From positions 36,269,744 through 36,333,743 of the forward strand of contig OW804096.1 in NCBI GenBank assembly GCA_942159475.1: DNA of 64,000 bases. The letters are read 5' to 3'. Made by a program: the position numbers and the translations under genes. Each line of letters begins with the position of its first letter. Within the stretch, counting starts at the first letter, position 1. The stretch is from Sthenelais limicola. Its lineage: Eukaryota; Annelida; Polychaeta; Phyllodocida; Sigalionidae. Shown in pieces: positions 11,701 to 20,888 of the stretch. Below the pieces are notes generated by a model, which was given only the letters and a program-made list of their open reading frames with translations, ran no database searches and was not told where the DNA came from.

Positions 11701-12893
11701 AGACTTCCCCACATATTTTTGTATTGCAAATCAACCAATGGATTGTTAGAAATATATTTTTTACAAATTACTTGGTAGCCATGGTCCTGATGTGTAATTT
11801 GAATAGACATGTTACACAGATTTGATACCATTTTTTTTCTTTACACACTTTTTCTCACAATAAGTAAGATTTTCTTTAATGTTTCTTCCCCATAGAATTT
11901 AAAATATTGATGCCAGATATGTAAAAGGGGGGTATTTATGATGTATTTTGTATCGGGGAAACTGACAGAATTGAGTAAAATAACTCCAGACCAAGATTTC
12001 TCGTTACAAATGCAAGAATCTATTTTATAGTCATATGTCGACCAATTGGTGGAATTACTCATATATTGGACGGGGAGGGGAGGGAGAGGAGAGGGTGTGA
12101 TGATCAAGAGATAGTTAGGCTACTGTCACACCCATCTTATGCTCCAACTATTATCGCATTGATAGCTAACGTTATTGATTGCAGTCAACCTTAGTAGTAA
12201 TATTTATATTACTACAAAGAGTCAACGTAGTAGGCCTACTGTATAGGGTTAGCAAAGTCTCACTAGTAGAAGAGGAAGGGGCAGACATATGAACACAGAT
12301 GGTTCCTAGGTCAAAACAACAAGATTAAAATGTACTATTTATTCTAATCTCAAAATTACATTTTTCCGGGACAACGTTTCCTATGGGCGGGACTTGGGAC
12401 ACAGAGCAGATTTCCTGGACCTCCCTAGCCTAGTAGGTCGAGACAAGGTAGTCCCTTTAATTTATTGCATCTATCTTTTAAAAAACCCATGTGACAATTT
12501 CAGTCGCCGAATCCGCTTCCCCTGACTATTCCTCTACTCCTAGTATTAGGCCAGATGTCCGCACAACTGTAGAATAACCTATTAATTTTCCACCGCTGCG
12601 CAAGCGTCGGCCCTCCTTGTATAATCAGTAGCAAAGTTCTGTCACCCTCCCTAAACCGAAAATTATAGCTCAGTAGCACCGTAGCAAGCCTCTCACCTCC
12701 AGACTTGAGGGTTCACTGGGTGAGGTCGGGCCGGGGGTCGGGGAAGGCTGGTGATTTGAAAAACAAAATATCCATAATAATGTTTCACCGTGTGCCAAGA
12801 AAAACGGCCTAAACATATCTAAATTACATTCGCAAGGCGCCTATACTAGCTGCCGCCCCTCCCTGTCCTGTCCCGGACAAATCGGGTCATTTA
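11701..12893. other. intergenic DNA left of YR element 1
   Basis: No supported gene. GC rises in 12.5-12.9 kb (CpG-containing, with TCGGGCCGGGGGTCGGGG) but no start codon, splice pair or recognisable motif could be attached to it. Confidence 0.4.
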
Positions 12894-13092
12894 CCACATT
12901 AAAACATAAACAACCAGTTACGTTTGAAGGTCTTTATTTCTTAGTGGGATATTTATGAGAGTGAACATATATGGTGTGGTACAAAGACGAGGCAATGTCA
13001 ATTGGAGCAATATATGTGTATATAGATAACATTATAGCAGATTTGAATGTTCAAGTGGTTCTGTATAAGTCTCTATCACTTTCTCAGTCCAG
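12894..13092 (-). repeat. B2 repeat of YR element 1, outer part
   Basis: Matches 17289-17484 from CATTAAAACATAAACAACC to CTTTCTCAGTCCAG. It is broken by the nested inverted-repeat element and resumes at 17029-17043. Confidence 0.9.
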
Positions 13093-13859
13093 GGGCCCAT
13101 TTCATAACTAATAACGGAGCGGAGCGGAGTCTAAAAATAGCGGAATTCCACTATTCCGTTTCATAACTAATAGCGGAACGGAATTCCGCTATTTTTCCGC
13201 TAAGTCTCCGCATTTTTTGCGGAATTCAAAAAGGTCTCCGCAACTTTTTTTGTCTCAATTTTACATGAAATAAATACCAAATAAACACTTGTTATCCTTT
13301 CTATAGCTCTTCATTGCTAGTTATTATATGTTTTAAGGTGAGAAAGACATATTATTTTAACTATTTTCGACCAGGGTATTCTTGTCATAGTGAAAAGGAA
13401 ATTAACACATTATACATGTACCAAATATGGGGGGAAAATTTGCAAATTTCGTCTGAATTAGTTATCTTTCCATATTGTAGAAATTGTAAGAAATTCAACG
13501 CCTTTTTTCAACGTGGCTAAATTATTTAGTTTTTAGTTTTATAAAAAATATCACGAAAAGCTCTTCAATTATATCATATCATATACTGCTCATAGTTATT
13601 GATACATTACTTGTATCAACATTATTAATTTCACATCGTGATATGTTTGATTTGCAAATCCAACCACTATAAAAACATCAACTATTATAAATAATTACAT
13701 CGAGACTCCATATGTGATGTGTCACAGGATAATGAGTCACAAGATGCTAAAACATTAATTTTGAGATATATATTAATCTATTATGATCACATATTAAATG
13801 AGTTTTGAGAGTTTGGTTGTCAGGTTCTGATGTGATAACTCACAATTTATTATGTAAAC

Positions 13860-14815
13860 CTCTATGGATGCCAACAAATTAGTATAAAATATGCATAGAT
13901 TGTATATATAGATTTTATATGCATAGATAGTATATGCATACATTGTATATGCATACATTTTATATGCATAGATTGCATGTGCATATATTATATATGCATA
14001 CATTGTATATGCATACATTGTATATGCATATATGCATATATTGTATATATGCATACATTGTATATGCATAATTAATAACACACAGGCATAATATGTGTTC
14101 ATATACATATATACATGTATATATATATACATGTATATGTATACATACATGTATATATATATGTATACAAAATACATGGTATACACATACATTGTATACA
14201 CATACATTGTATACATATACATAAGTATACATATATACATAGATAGTATATTCATACATTGTATATGCATACATTTTATATGCATAGATTGTATGTGCAT
14301 ATATATGCATATATTGTATAAAATATGCATAGATAGTATATGCATACATTGTATATGCATAGATAGTATATGCATACATTGTATATGCATACATTTTATA
14401 TGTATAGATTGTATGTGAATATATTATATATCCATAGATTGTATATGCATACATTGTATATGCATATATATTGTATATATGCATACGTTGTATATGCATA
14501 CATAATAACATACACAGGTATAATTATGTGTTCATACATGTATATGTATACATACATGTATATATATCTATGTATACAAAATATATGGTATACCCATACA
14601 TTGTATACCCATACATTGAATACATTGTATACATATGTATACATATATACATAGATAGTATATGCATACATTGTAAATGCATACATTTTATATGCATAGA
14701 TTGTATGTGCATATATATGCATAGATTGTATATATGCATATAGTGTATGTATGCATATAATTATTGTATATGTATATATTGTATATGCATACATTGTATA
14801 TGCATACATACACAG
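13860..14815. repeat. TGCATA/ATTGTATA minisatellite with higher-order repeat
   Basis: Alternating purine-pyrimidine units around ATGCATACATTGTAT (about 15 bp). A larger unit carrying CACAGG then TATGTGTTCATA recurs at about 14082-14105, 14513-14537 and 14812-14832, so the array has a higher-order period of some 300-430 bp. Long open frames on both strands here are products of the repeat, not genes. Confidence 0.9.
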
Positions 14816-14837
14816 GCACTTATGTGTTCATATACGT

Positions 14838-15300
14838 ACAGAGGGTGAGGGGAGAGATTGAAGAGAAAGAGATGAGCGAGGGGACAGAAGAGGGGGAGAG
14901 TGATGAGAGGGGGAGAGAGAGTGAGCAAGAAGTGTGAGGGAGACGAGATGAGATGGTGAGGTAGACGGAAGAGAGAGTGACGGAACAGGAAGAAATAAAC
15001 TGGGAGAAAACAGAGATCGATTAGACAGAATGGAGGAGGAAACATGAAGAGAGAGAGGGGAAGATGGCGAGAGAAAACGGAGGAAGCAAGGATACAGAGG
15101 TAGAAAGGGCAAGTGAAGGGAAAGAGCGGGGAGAGAGTACAAGGAGGGAGGGAAGAGAGAGGGGAAAGAGAGGGAGAGGGAATGAATGAGAGAGGTGGAG
15201 GATATCCAAGGAGCAAGGAGAGAGAGGGGAGAGAATAGAGTGAGGGAAGTGAGAAAGAGATAGAAGAAAAGGGAAAAGGAAAGAGAGGGAGATAGACATT
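14838..15300 (+). repeat. 460 bp GA-rich polypurine tract
   Basis: The plus strand is almost only G and A, with runs such as GGGGAAGATGGCGAGAGAAA. A shorter purine block follows at 15420-15480. Minus-strand frames are low-complexity Ser/Pro/Leu and are rejected. Confidence 0.85.
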
Positions 15301-15480
15301 ATGATTAGCTGAACATGAAGAAAGGGAAATTTCCCAATTTCATATGTCATTTATATAATACAAATCTAATATATTTCACAAAAATACAAAGTGACGAGAG
15401 TGTGGTAGTGGTGGGGGAATGAAACAGGGAGAGAAATGGGACAGAGAGAGAAAGAGGAGAGGTGAGAGAATGAGAGGGGC

Positions 15481-16790
15481 CGGGGGTTGCGCTAGAAGGA
15501 GCCGCACCTAGGTATCTCAATCTTTAAAAATTGAGAAAATAAAAAAATAATATTTCTTTATTCAAAAATATAAATTAATTAATATGCAAATGAATTATGA
15601 TTATTCCTGGTTTATTGATAATACATACTACCTTCAATATAACAATGCATAGGAAAACATTCTGCCATATACTATTTATATATATCAAAGATTTCTCCCA
15701 AAATTAAAGTAAACTTGTGAAAATCTGGTTAATTAACAATATATGCCGACGCTTGGTAAAGAATAAAGAGATGACAATTGACTAGGTTTGGCCAGAACAG
15801 CCAGAAGCTGTTTAATAATCAAATATCCCAATCGATATCCACAATTACATGAGGTGTAAATATTCATGATACATGAAGGATGATAGTGCCATTTTTGTTC
15901 CCATATGTAAATATGACTATAGCAAATCATATTACTAGGAATGACTCTATTACTAGCAATTACTAATCAAATATAACTTTAGACCTGGCCGCCTGATCAC
16001 TGAAGGTTTCAATAAGTATAACACAACTCACATAGTCAATTCAGTTTCAAAGCTGTGTATTTCCAAGGTATATCAAATATATGATACCAAGGCAAGTACA
16101 ATCCCTGACTGAGAGTCTAAGGAGATGGTTCTGGTGTGTAGCAGCAATGAAGTCAGGAGCAAGTCTGTCTGTACAAACAGAACCCCTCGTCGTATATACC
16201 CTCATTCAGGTCCTGTAACCCCCTTGGTTACAAGTACATTTTCATATAAAATAGCAAGCAAAAACATGTAAAGAAACAGAAACATAACTAGAAATATGCT
16301 AGAAAGCATGCTTAATCCTATAGCTAATCCCCCTCCCTGCCCCCAGCCTAGGCGGTGCCAGGCAGCTTAAATATGGGGAGATTAATCCTTATGAGAAAGC
16401 TTCAAGCTTTCTCTACCAACATGTTCATTTTACTTTATTAATAATTACCGATTCGTTTCCCTTCTAAATACAAATATGCGCTATATGATACAATAATTAA
16501 AACATGATTTATCACATACTCGAAACCCATCTGGTACCAAATATCATGAATGTATATCAAATATTTAATAAATAGCAGTTAAATATGTTTTAAAACCCTC
16601 ATTATGAAGGTTCATTAGTTTTTAACTTGTGTTTGAAATAAAAAGAATAGATTTCTTGCCAAGCACGTCATCCCAAATAATACATTATTATATCCACATA
16701 TATCATCTCCTTTATCTAGTATAAACGAAGCAGTCATTGGGAATATAACCAACGATTTATGTGCGGAAATACCAATACAATTATGTGTTG
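15481..16790. other. interior of nested transposon, nothing recognised
   Basis: AT-rich DNA with no open frame of note, no transposase motif and no RNA gene that I can recognise. Confidence 0.5.
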
Positions 16791-16794
16791 AATA

Positions 16795-17025
16795 TATAAC
16801 GGAGCATAGTGGGACATAGCGGAAGCCTTAACGGCACATAACGGAGCATAACGAACGGCAACGGACGGTAACGGACCATAACGGATGGTAGCGGACCTTA
16901 GCGGAGAAAATAATAACGGACTGGCTTATGAAACGGGTTAGCGGAAATCTCCTAAATTATCCGCTAAAAAATGTTCCGCTATGCTCCGCTATGGTCCGCT
17001 CCGCTATTAGTTATGAAATGGGCCC
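16795..17025. repeat. subterminal ACGGA/AGCGGA cluster
   Basis: More than a dozen ACGGA, ACGGT, AGCGGA and complementary TCCGCT words lie in the last 230 bp. The left end (13105-13240) holds a similar cluster. Clustered subterminal words are typical transposase-binding sites; that role is inferred. Confidence 0.7.
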
Positions 17026-17105
17026 CAGGTCCACAATCCAGCCCTATCAAGTTTACCTACTGTATTTAAAGTATCATTTCTTGATGATGTAGGGAGGGTG
17101 GGTGG

Positions 17106-17288
17106 CAAATATTATATTCAGTCTTGTCTCTAGCGTGTGTGGGTGCAGAATGGACGCAGCCCGGAGGCTTGACCATCCACCTGGAGGCCAGGAGAGCACT
17201 TCCGGCTGTGGGGTTGTGGGATACCACGTTCTCTCTCATGGTTGTTGTTTAATGCGGGGGAATTATTGCCTAGCAACAATTCCTACCA
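17106..17288 (-). repeat. A2 repeat of YR element 1
   Basis: 183 bp, matching A1 at 22316-22498 without a difference that I can see, from CAAATATTATATTCAGTC to AGCAACAATTCCTACCA. The 62 bp between it and B2 (17044-17105) are not repeated elsewhere in the element. Confidence 0.9.
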
Positions 17289-17499
17289 CATTAAAACATA
17301 AACAACCAGTTACGTTTGAAGGTCTTTATTTCTTAGTGGGATATTTATGAGAGTGAACATATATGGTGTGGTACAAAGACGAGGCAATGTCAATTGGAGC
17401 AATATATGTGTATATAGATAACATTATAGCAGATTTGAATGTTCAAGTGGTTCTGTATAAGTCTCTATCACTTTCTCAGTCCAGGTCCACAATCCAGCC
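17289..17499 (-). repeat. B1 repeat of YR element 1
   Basis: 211 bp, intact copy of the repeat that is interrupted at B2. It directly abuts A2 and ends 13 bp before the end of the recombinase frame. Confidence 0.9.
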
Positions 17500-17512
17500 A
17501 AACTTGCCAGGT

Positions 17513-18442
17513 TCACAAGGCAGTTAGGGCCTTGTGGACGGAGGTGGACGTCTGGGCTGAGGGTCGTATGTAGGCCCTGACCGCGTCACTGGCCCACGTA
17601 CCATGGGTCATGACGTCGTTCAGGCTCGCTCCCGCCTGATGGTAGGCGTATGATGCGCCTCCTCTGCGTAGGCTGTGCATTGAGTAGGTGGAAGGATTAG
17701 AGCCAGCACATGTGACGAGCCACGCCCACACCCTCCTCATGTACCCGGTGGTAATGGGGTTCCCGTCCCGGAAGCAGAATAGGGGAGAGTTGGAGGGGGC
17801 GTTGGCCGTCGACCTTATGAGCCTTGAAATAGCCCTGCGGGGGCATATCGGGTCACCAGGTTTTGCAGGGAGGAACACGTTCACTGCTGTCTTTGAGGAC
17901 TGCATGGTCTTGGACCATTTCAAGTTGATGGTAACACCGGTCTCCTCGACAGTTATGTCCGATGGGGTGAGGTGTCGAGTGTGGTCGAACGATTTCTTCG
18001 ACTGGGGAAAGAGGTTAGATTGCCTCAGAAATCCCATGAACATGATGATTACGGCTGCCTTCACCTGTTTGGGGTATTCACACTTTGAGGCATATTTCAC
18101 ACACAGTCGAAGAAGGTCAGGGGTCACAGCCCCCTTCGGTTTGGGTATGGGACGAACTGATAGTTTCACTCCCTTCAGGGCAGTGGTCACAGAATAATCG
18201 CACAAAGGGGCTGGGTCGATGCCTGCCATCTTGAAGAAGGTTCTAAGTGAGGATATATTGTTGTTTATGGTATCCGGGGTCAGGGCACTCGCGACCAAGT
18301 ACTCGATGTACCAGCATATGTGTGCAGGTGATGGGTCATCGTATTTTATTCCTACTTTTACACAGAATGCGACGTAGAGCTTGATCGCTGACTCCCTGTT
18401 AGCGTTTGTCCCGGGCCTATGAGCCTCTCTCTGCCTGGCCAC
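17513..18442 (-). CDS. tyrosine recombinase of YR element 1
   Basis: About 309 residues, the integrase of this retrotransposon class. It joins the circular DNA copy to the target by strand exchange instead of DDE integration. Numbered from the GTG at 18442, the catalytic set is visible: Arg140 in FLRQSN, His256 and Arg259 in HSLR, His280/Trp283 in HGTW, and the nucleophile Tyr291. Residues 1-115 form the expected helical core-binding region. The frame is open upstream to about 18480 but has no ATG; the first in-frame ATG would remove about 70 residues. The ORF2 stop TAG at 18475-18477 lies in TTTCTTTTAGG, an acceptor-like sequence, so the protein may come from a spliced mRNA. It appears intact. 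Confidence 0.9.
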   Translation of the reverse strand: MARQREAHRPGTNANRESAIKLYVAFCVKVGIKYDDPSPAHICWYIEYLVASALTPDTINNNISSLRTFFKMAGIDPAPLCDYSVTTALKGVKLSVRPIPKPKGAVTPDLLRLCVKYASKCEYPKQVKAAVIIMFMGFLRQSNLFPQSKKSFDHTRHLTPSDITVEETGVTINLKWSKTMQSSKTAVNVFLPAKPGDPICPRRAISRLIRSTANAPSNSPLFCFRDGNPITTGYMRRVWAWLVTCAGSNPSTYSMHSLRRGGASYAYHQAGASLNDVMTHGTWASDAVRAYIRPSAQTSTSVHKALTAL

Positions 18443-18474
18443 AGCAAGCCTGGCTAGCTTGGCCTGTCGTTTCC

Positions 18475-20235
18475 CTAAAAGAAAGCAGAGATGTCAAACA
18501 TTGAGTCACTGGTGGTAATTTGTTTAAGGTCGAGTTCTTGAATTAAAGATTGGGCCTTATCATAAAATAGACGAGAGGTGTGGGATCTGGACAGGGCATC
18601 TGGTAGGTCCATGAGGCGGCCCGGAATATGTACATATTCCAGGGAGATTTCTTTTTCCGCTGACTCATACCAGAGGGCCCTGGCGCAGGCTGCTAGTGCA
18701 AGGTCCTTGGGTTTTCCCCCTTTGAAGGACTCCACTGCAGCCTGGTTGTCGCAACATACTCTGACTATCATGCCCCTGTCTGCGGGCCCCGTGAGGGCCC
18801 TCACAGCAGCGAGGCAGTTGATAGCTTCAATTTGGTTTATACTCCTATCCCTCGTGTGGGAGTCTTTGAGTTGGTGTGCGTAGTATTGTGAGCCATTGGT
18901 GGCCCCGCCCCCCGTGAGGCAGGCATCTGCCCAGATGGTTAGTGAGACCGACCCTTCGGGTATGATGGAGACGCCGTTATACTGGGCCATGAATCGGTCG
19001 AACCATCTGAGGTCGGCCTTCACGAGGGGTGAGATGAAGATCGGGCCTCCTTTGGCGAGCCTCAGGGCATGTAGGAGTCTTTGCATAAATAGTGTTGCTG
19101 GTTTAACGGCCTTAGCAAGATGGGCGACTCGGCCTATGACACTTTGCATGGTCCGTGTGTTGATGACGTGTTTATTGGCGGTGGCTGCCAAACAAAGTTT
19201 TATTTCTGCCAATTTACACGGTGGAATAGAGATGGTGTTGAGGCGGGTGTTGATGAGTATACCTAGCCATTTTACCTCAGAGGAAGGGGGCTGGGTTTTT
19301 TCTTCAGCCACCTTCAGACCCAGTTCCGCCAGGAGTTGTTTGGCGGCGGCAAACTTAGGTGTGAGCTCTTCCTTTGAGGGGGCCATTATGATGAGATCAT
19401 CTAGGTACATGAGCGCACTGATATTCATGGTGTTGAGGGCCCTCACTATGAAACAGGCAACTATTTGCATGACATAAGAAGACATCCTTGAGCCAAAAGG
19501 AAGTGCTCTGTCGACGTAGGTGAGGTTGTCATGTGTTACGCACATTATGGGCCAGTCCAAGGGGCATGTTTGGAAGTGGCGATAAGCACGGGAGAGGTCC
19601 AACACGGCCAAGGCCACGTCCCTCCTTCCCATGCTTTTAATGAGGTCACATGCCATTGTAACAGTCGGTAAGTTGTGTGATGCAGGTAGCGCGTTGTAGA
19701 AGTTTTTAGCGACCCAGGCGTTCACGCCCCCGTGGGGGAATGAAAGATCCACAATTATGCGTCTTTTGTGGGGTTCTGACTTGGGCCTAGTCATCAGTGG
19801 ACTTGTGTGTAGCCAGGGCACGAAGGGAGGTGACTTGAAGGGGCCTGACATGGCTTGTAGTTCACATTCTGTTTTCAGGTACTCCTCAATGTGACTGGGG
19901 AAGGCAAGGGCCGATGGGTGGTTGACGGTGGTGTTGTCATTGTAGATGGGGCCTCCTGTATATTGGATAGGGAATCCGTACAGGATGCCATTGTATATAA
20001 CCTGGTCGTCTTGGTGGTTTGTGCCATATTTTTTCCAGGAGGAGATGTCCATTTTCGAATTTATTTGTATTTTTGCTCCTTTCCAATTTGGTAAACCCGC
20101 TGATCTGACCTTCTCGTATGTGTTAGCCATTTGCTCCGGGAGCACAAGAGCAGGGTAGGGCCAGTTCGAGTAGTTTGAGAAGTCAATGTTAGGTGGTGGG
20201 TTGTCACGGGAGATTGAGTTGTTAACCAGGGCCAA
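18475..20235 (-). CDS. reverse transcriptase-RNase H (ORF2 C-terminal part), YR element 1
   Basis: About 586 residues. RT region: Asp213 in VLDLSRAY is the motif A aspartate and YLDD at 277-280 is the polymerase box. RNase H follows with Asp437 (WADA), Glu470 (QIEAIN), Asp496 (CCDN) and Asp546 (LPDALSR), so all four catalytic acids are present. It would copy the genomic RNA into DNA and remove the RNA strand. The frame is open a further ~100 nt upstream without ATG, overlapping the N-terminal extension in another frame; by comparison with element 2 these two halves should be one ORF, so one frameshift separates them. Codon use matches gag. Confidence 0.9.
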   Translation of the reverse strand: MALVNNSISRDNPPPNIDFSNYSNWPYPALVLPEQMANTYEKVRSAGLPNWKGAKIQINSKMDISSWKKYGTNHQDDQVIYNGILYGFPIQYTGGPIYNDNTTVNHPSALAFPSHIEEYLKTECELQAMSGPFKSPPFVPWLHTSPLMTRPKSEPHKRRIIVDLSFPHGGVNAWVAKNFYNALPASHNLPTVTMACDLIKSMGRRDVALAVLDLSRAYRHFQTCPLDWPIMCVTHDNLTYVDRALPFGSRMSSYVMQIVACFIVRALNTMNISALMYLDDLIIMAPSKEELTPKFAAAKQLLAELGLKVAEEKTQPPSSEVKWLGILINTRLNTISIPPCKLAEIKLCLAATANKHVINTRTMQSVIGRVAHLAKAVKPATLFMQRLLHALRLAKGGPIFISPLVKADLRWFDRFMAQYNGVSIIPEGSVSLTIWADACLTGGGATNGSQYYAHQLKDSHTRDRSINQIEAINCLAAVRALTGPADRGMIVRVCCDNQAAVESFKGGKPKDLALAACARALWYESAEKEISLEYVHIPGRLMDLPDALSRSHTSRLFYDKAQSLIQELDLKQITTSDSMFDISAFF

Positions 20236-20261
20236 GCCGTCGAGGAAGGCCTGTCGAGGGG

Positions 20262-20888
20262 TTATGTCAACAGTGTGGATTGGAGAGTTGGTATCTGGGC
20301 GAGAGCATAATTGTTTGTACCTGTTTTGTTGGTGGCATCAATGATGGAGGCGGTTATTATTCCTATTTCTTCATCCGAGTGCAGCGTATGCTGTTCCACA
20401 TCGGCGTAGTTTGTGTGTACGGGTCCCTCGGGTGCGATGTTATGACCATCGAGGGGATCCGAGTAGTCAGTCTCCCCGGCTGGGGAGTGGTGCCCATGCG
20501 GGCCAGCGGGAGATTTAGTCTTCGTGATGGGAGTTTGCGGCGTACGCCGTTCCAAACCACCCACATGCTTTATAAGATTGTTATTATCACAGATAGAGTC
20601 CTTGTGTAGATCCGGGTTGTCATTGGGAGTCACACATGTAGGTTTTCCACTGTCTGAGATGCTGTTTTCGAGTCTTCCGGAAGTATGGCGGCCATGTTTG
20701 TTGTTTATGTCCGGGCACGTTAGAGAGTTCAGGGTACTTCCTGTTCCGGCAATGGCGGCCTTGTTTTGATAATGGGAACGAGATGTATCACTGGCGGTAA
20801 GAGTCTTATTAAACCTGGGGAAGTACGTTTCGGGGCCACCGGTATTATTATTGTCCCTGGTGGCGTGGGGACGGGTAGTTAGTTTTTT
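20262..20888 (-). CDS. ORF2 N-terminal extension, YR element 1, in -1 frame from gag
   Basis: About 207 codons stay open in the -1 frame from the gag heptamer to a stop at 20262. Low-complexity, polar, containing LHSDEE, a short word also found in the matching part of element 3. Element 2 has a comparable ~200-residue extension fused to its RT, so this is the start of ORF2, cut from the RT by a frameshift somewhere in 20262-20340 (mutation or sequence error). No ATG lies at its head, which fits expression by frameshifting from gag. Confidence 0.7.
   Translation of the reverse strand, partial: KKLTTRPHATRDNNNTGGPETYFPRFNKTLTASDTSRSHYQNKAAIAGTGSTLNSLTCPDINNKHGRHTSGRLENSISDSGKPTCVTPNDNPDLHKDSICDNNNLIKHVGGLERRTPQTPITKTKSPAGPHGHHSPAGETDYSDPLDGHNIAPEGPVHTNYADVEQHTLHSDEEIGIITASIIDATNKTGTNNYALAQIPTLQSTLLT
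20820..20888 (-). promoter_or_regulatory. -1 ribosomal frameshift signal, YR element 1
   Basis: The last gag codons are GGA AAA AAC TAA, so the slippery heptamer A AAA AAC (20882-20888) sits in frame directly before the stop. Downstream, GTCCC pairs with GGGAC and, inside that loop, GCCACC can pair with GGTGGC beyond it: an H-type pseudoknot layout with about 9 nt between heptamer and first stem. The -1 frame is open for more than 200 codons. The same heptamer is at the gag ends of elements 2 and 3. Confidence 0.75.

Larger units (their letters stand above)
13093..17025. mobile_element. 3.9 kb non-coding inverted-repeat transposon nested in B2
   Basis: Ends are GGGCCCATTTCATAACTAAT and its complement ATTAGTTATGAAATGGGCCC. 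Subterminal zones are packed with AGCGGA, ACGGA and TCCGC words on both sides. The uninterrupted B1 copy shows the empty site, TCCAGGTCC, so CAG is duplicated (13090-13092 and 17026-17028); the palindromic ends also allow a CCAGG reading. No transposase is encoded: the interior is a TGCATA array, a purine tract and AT-rich DNA. It is non-autonomous and younger than the YR element. I cannot assign a superfamily. Confidence 0.85.

Noticed and set aside
13794..14809. Long open frames on both strands (Tyr/Met/His/Ile-rich)
   Set aside because: They are translations of the TGCATA minisatellite; several frames are open at once and the residues follow the DNA repeat.
14761..15350. Minus-strand Leu/Ser/Pro frames of 100-150 codons
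   Set aside because: Complement of the GA-rich tract, no start context, splice sites or motif.
17102..17350. Plus-strand frame of 82 codons, repeated at 22261-22503
   Set aside because: It is the A repeat of YR element 1 read in one frame; both copies are alike because the DNA repeats are.
17688..20158. Plus-strand frames of 100-190 codons opposite YR element 1
   Set aside because: Antisense shadows of the RT and recombinase, which have catalytic motifs on the minus strand.
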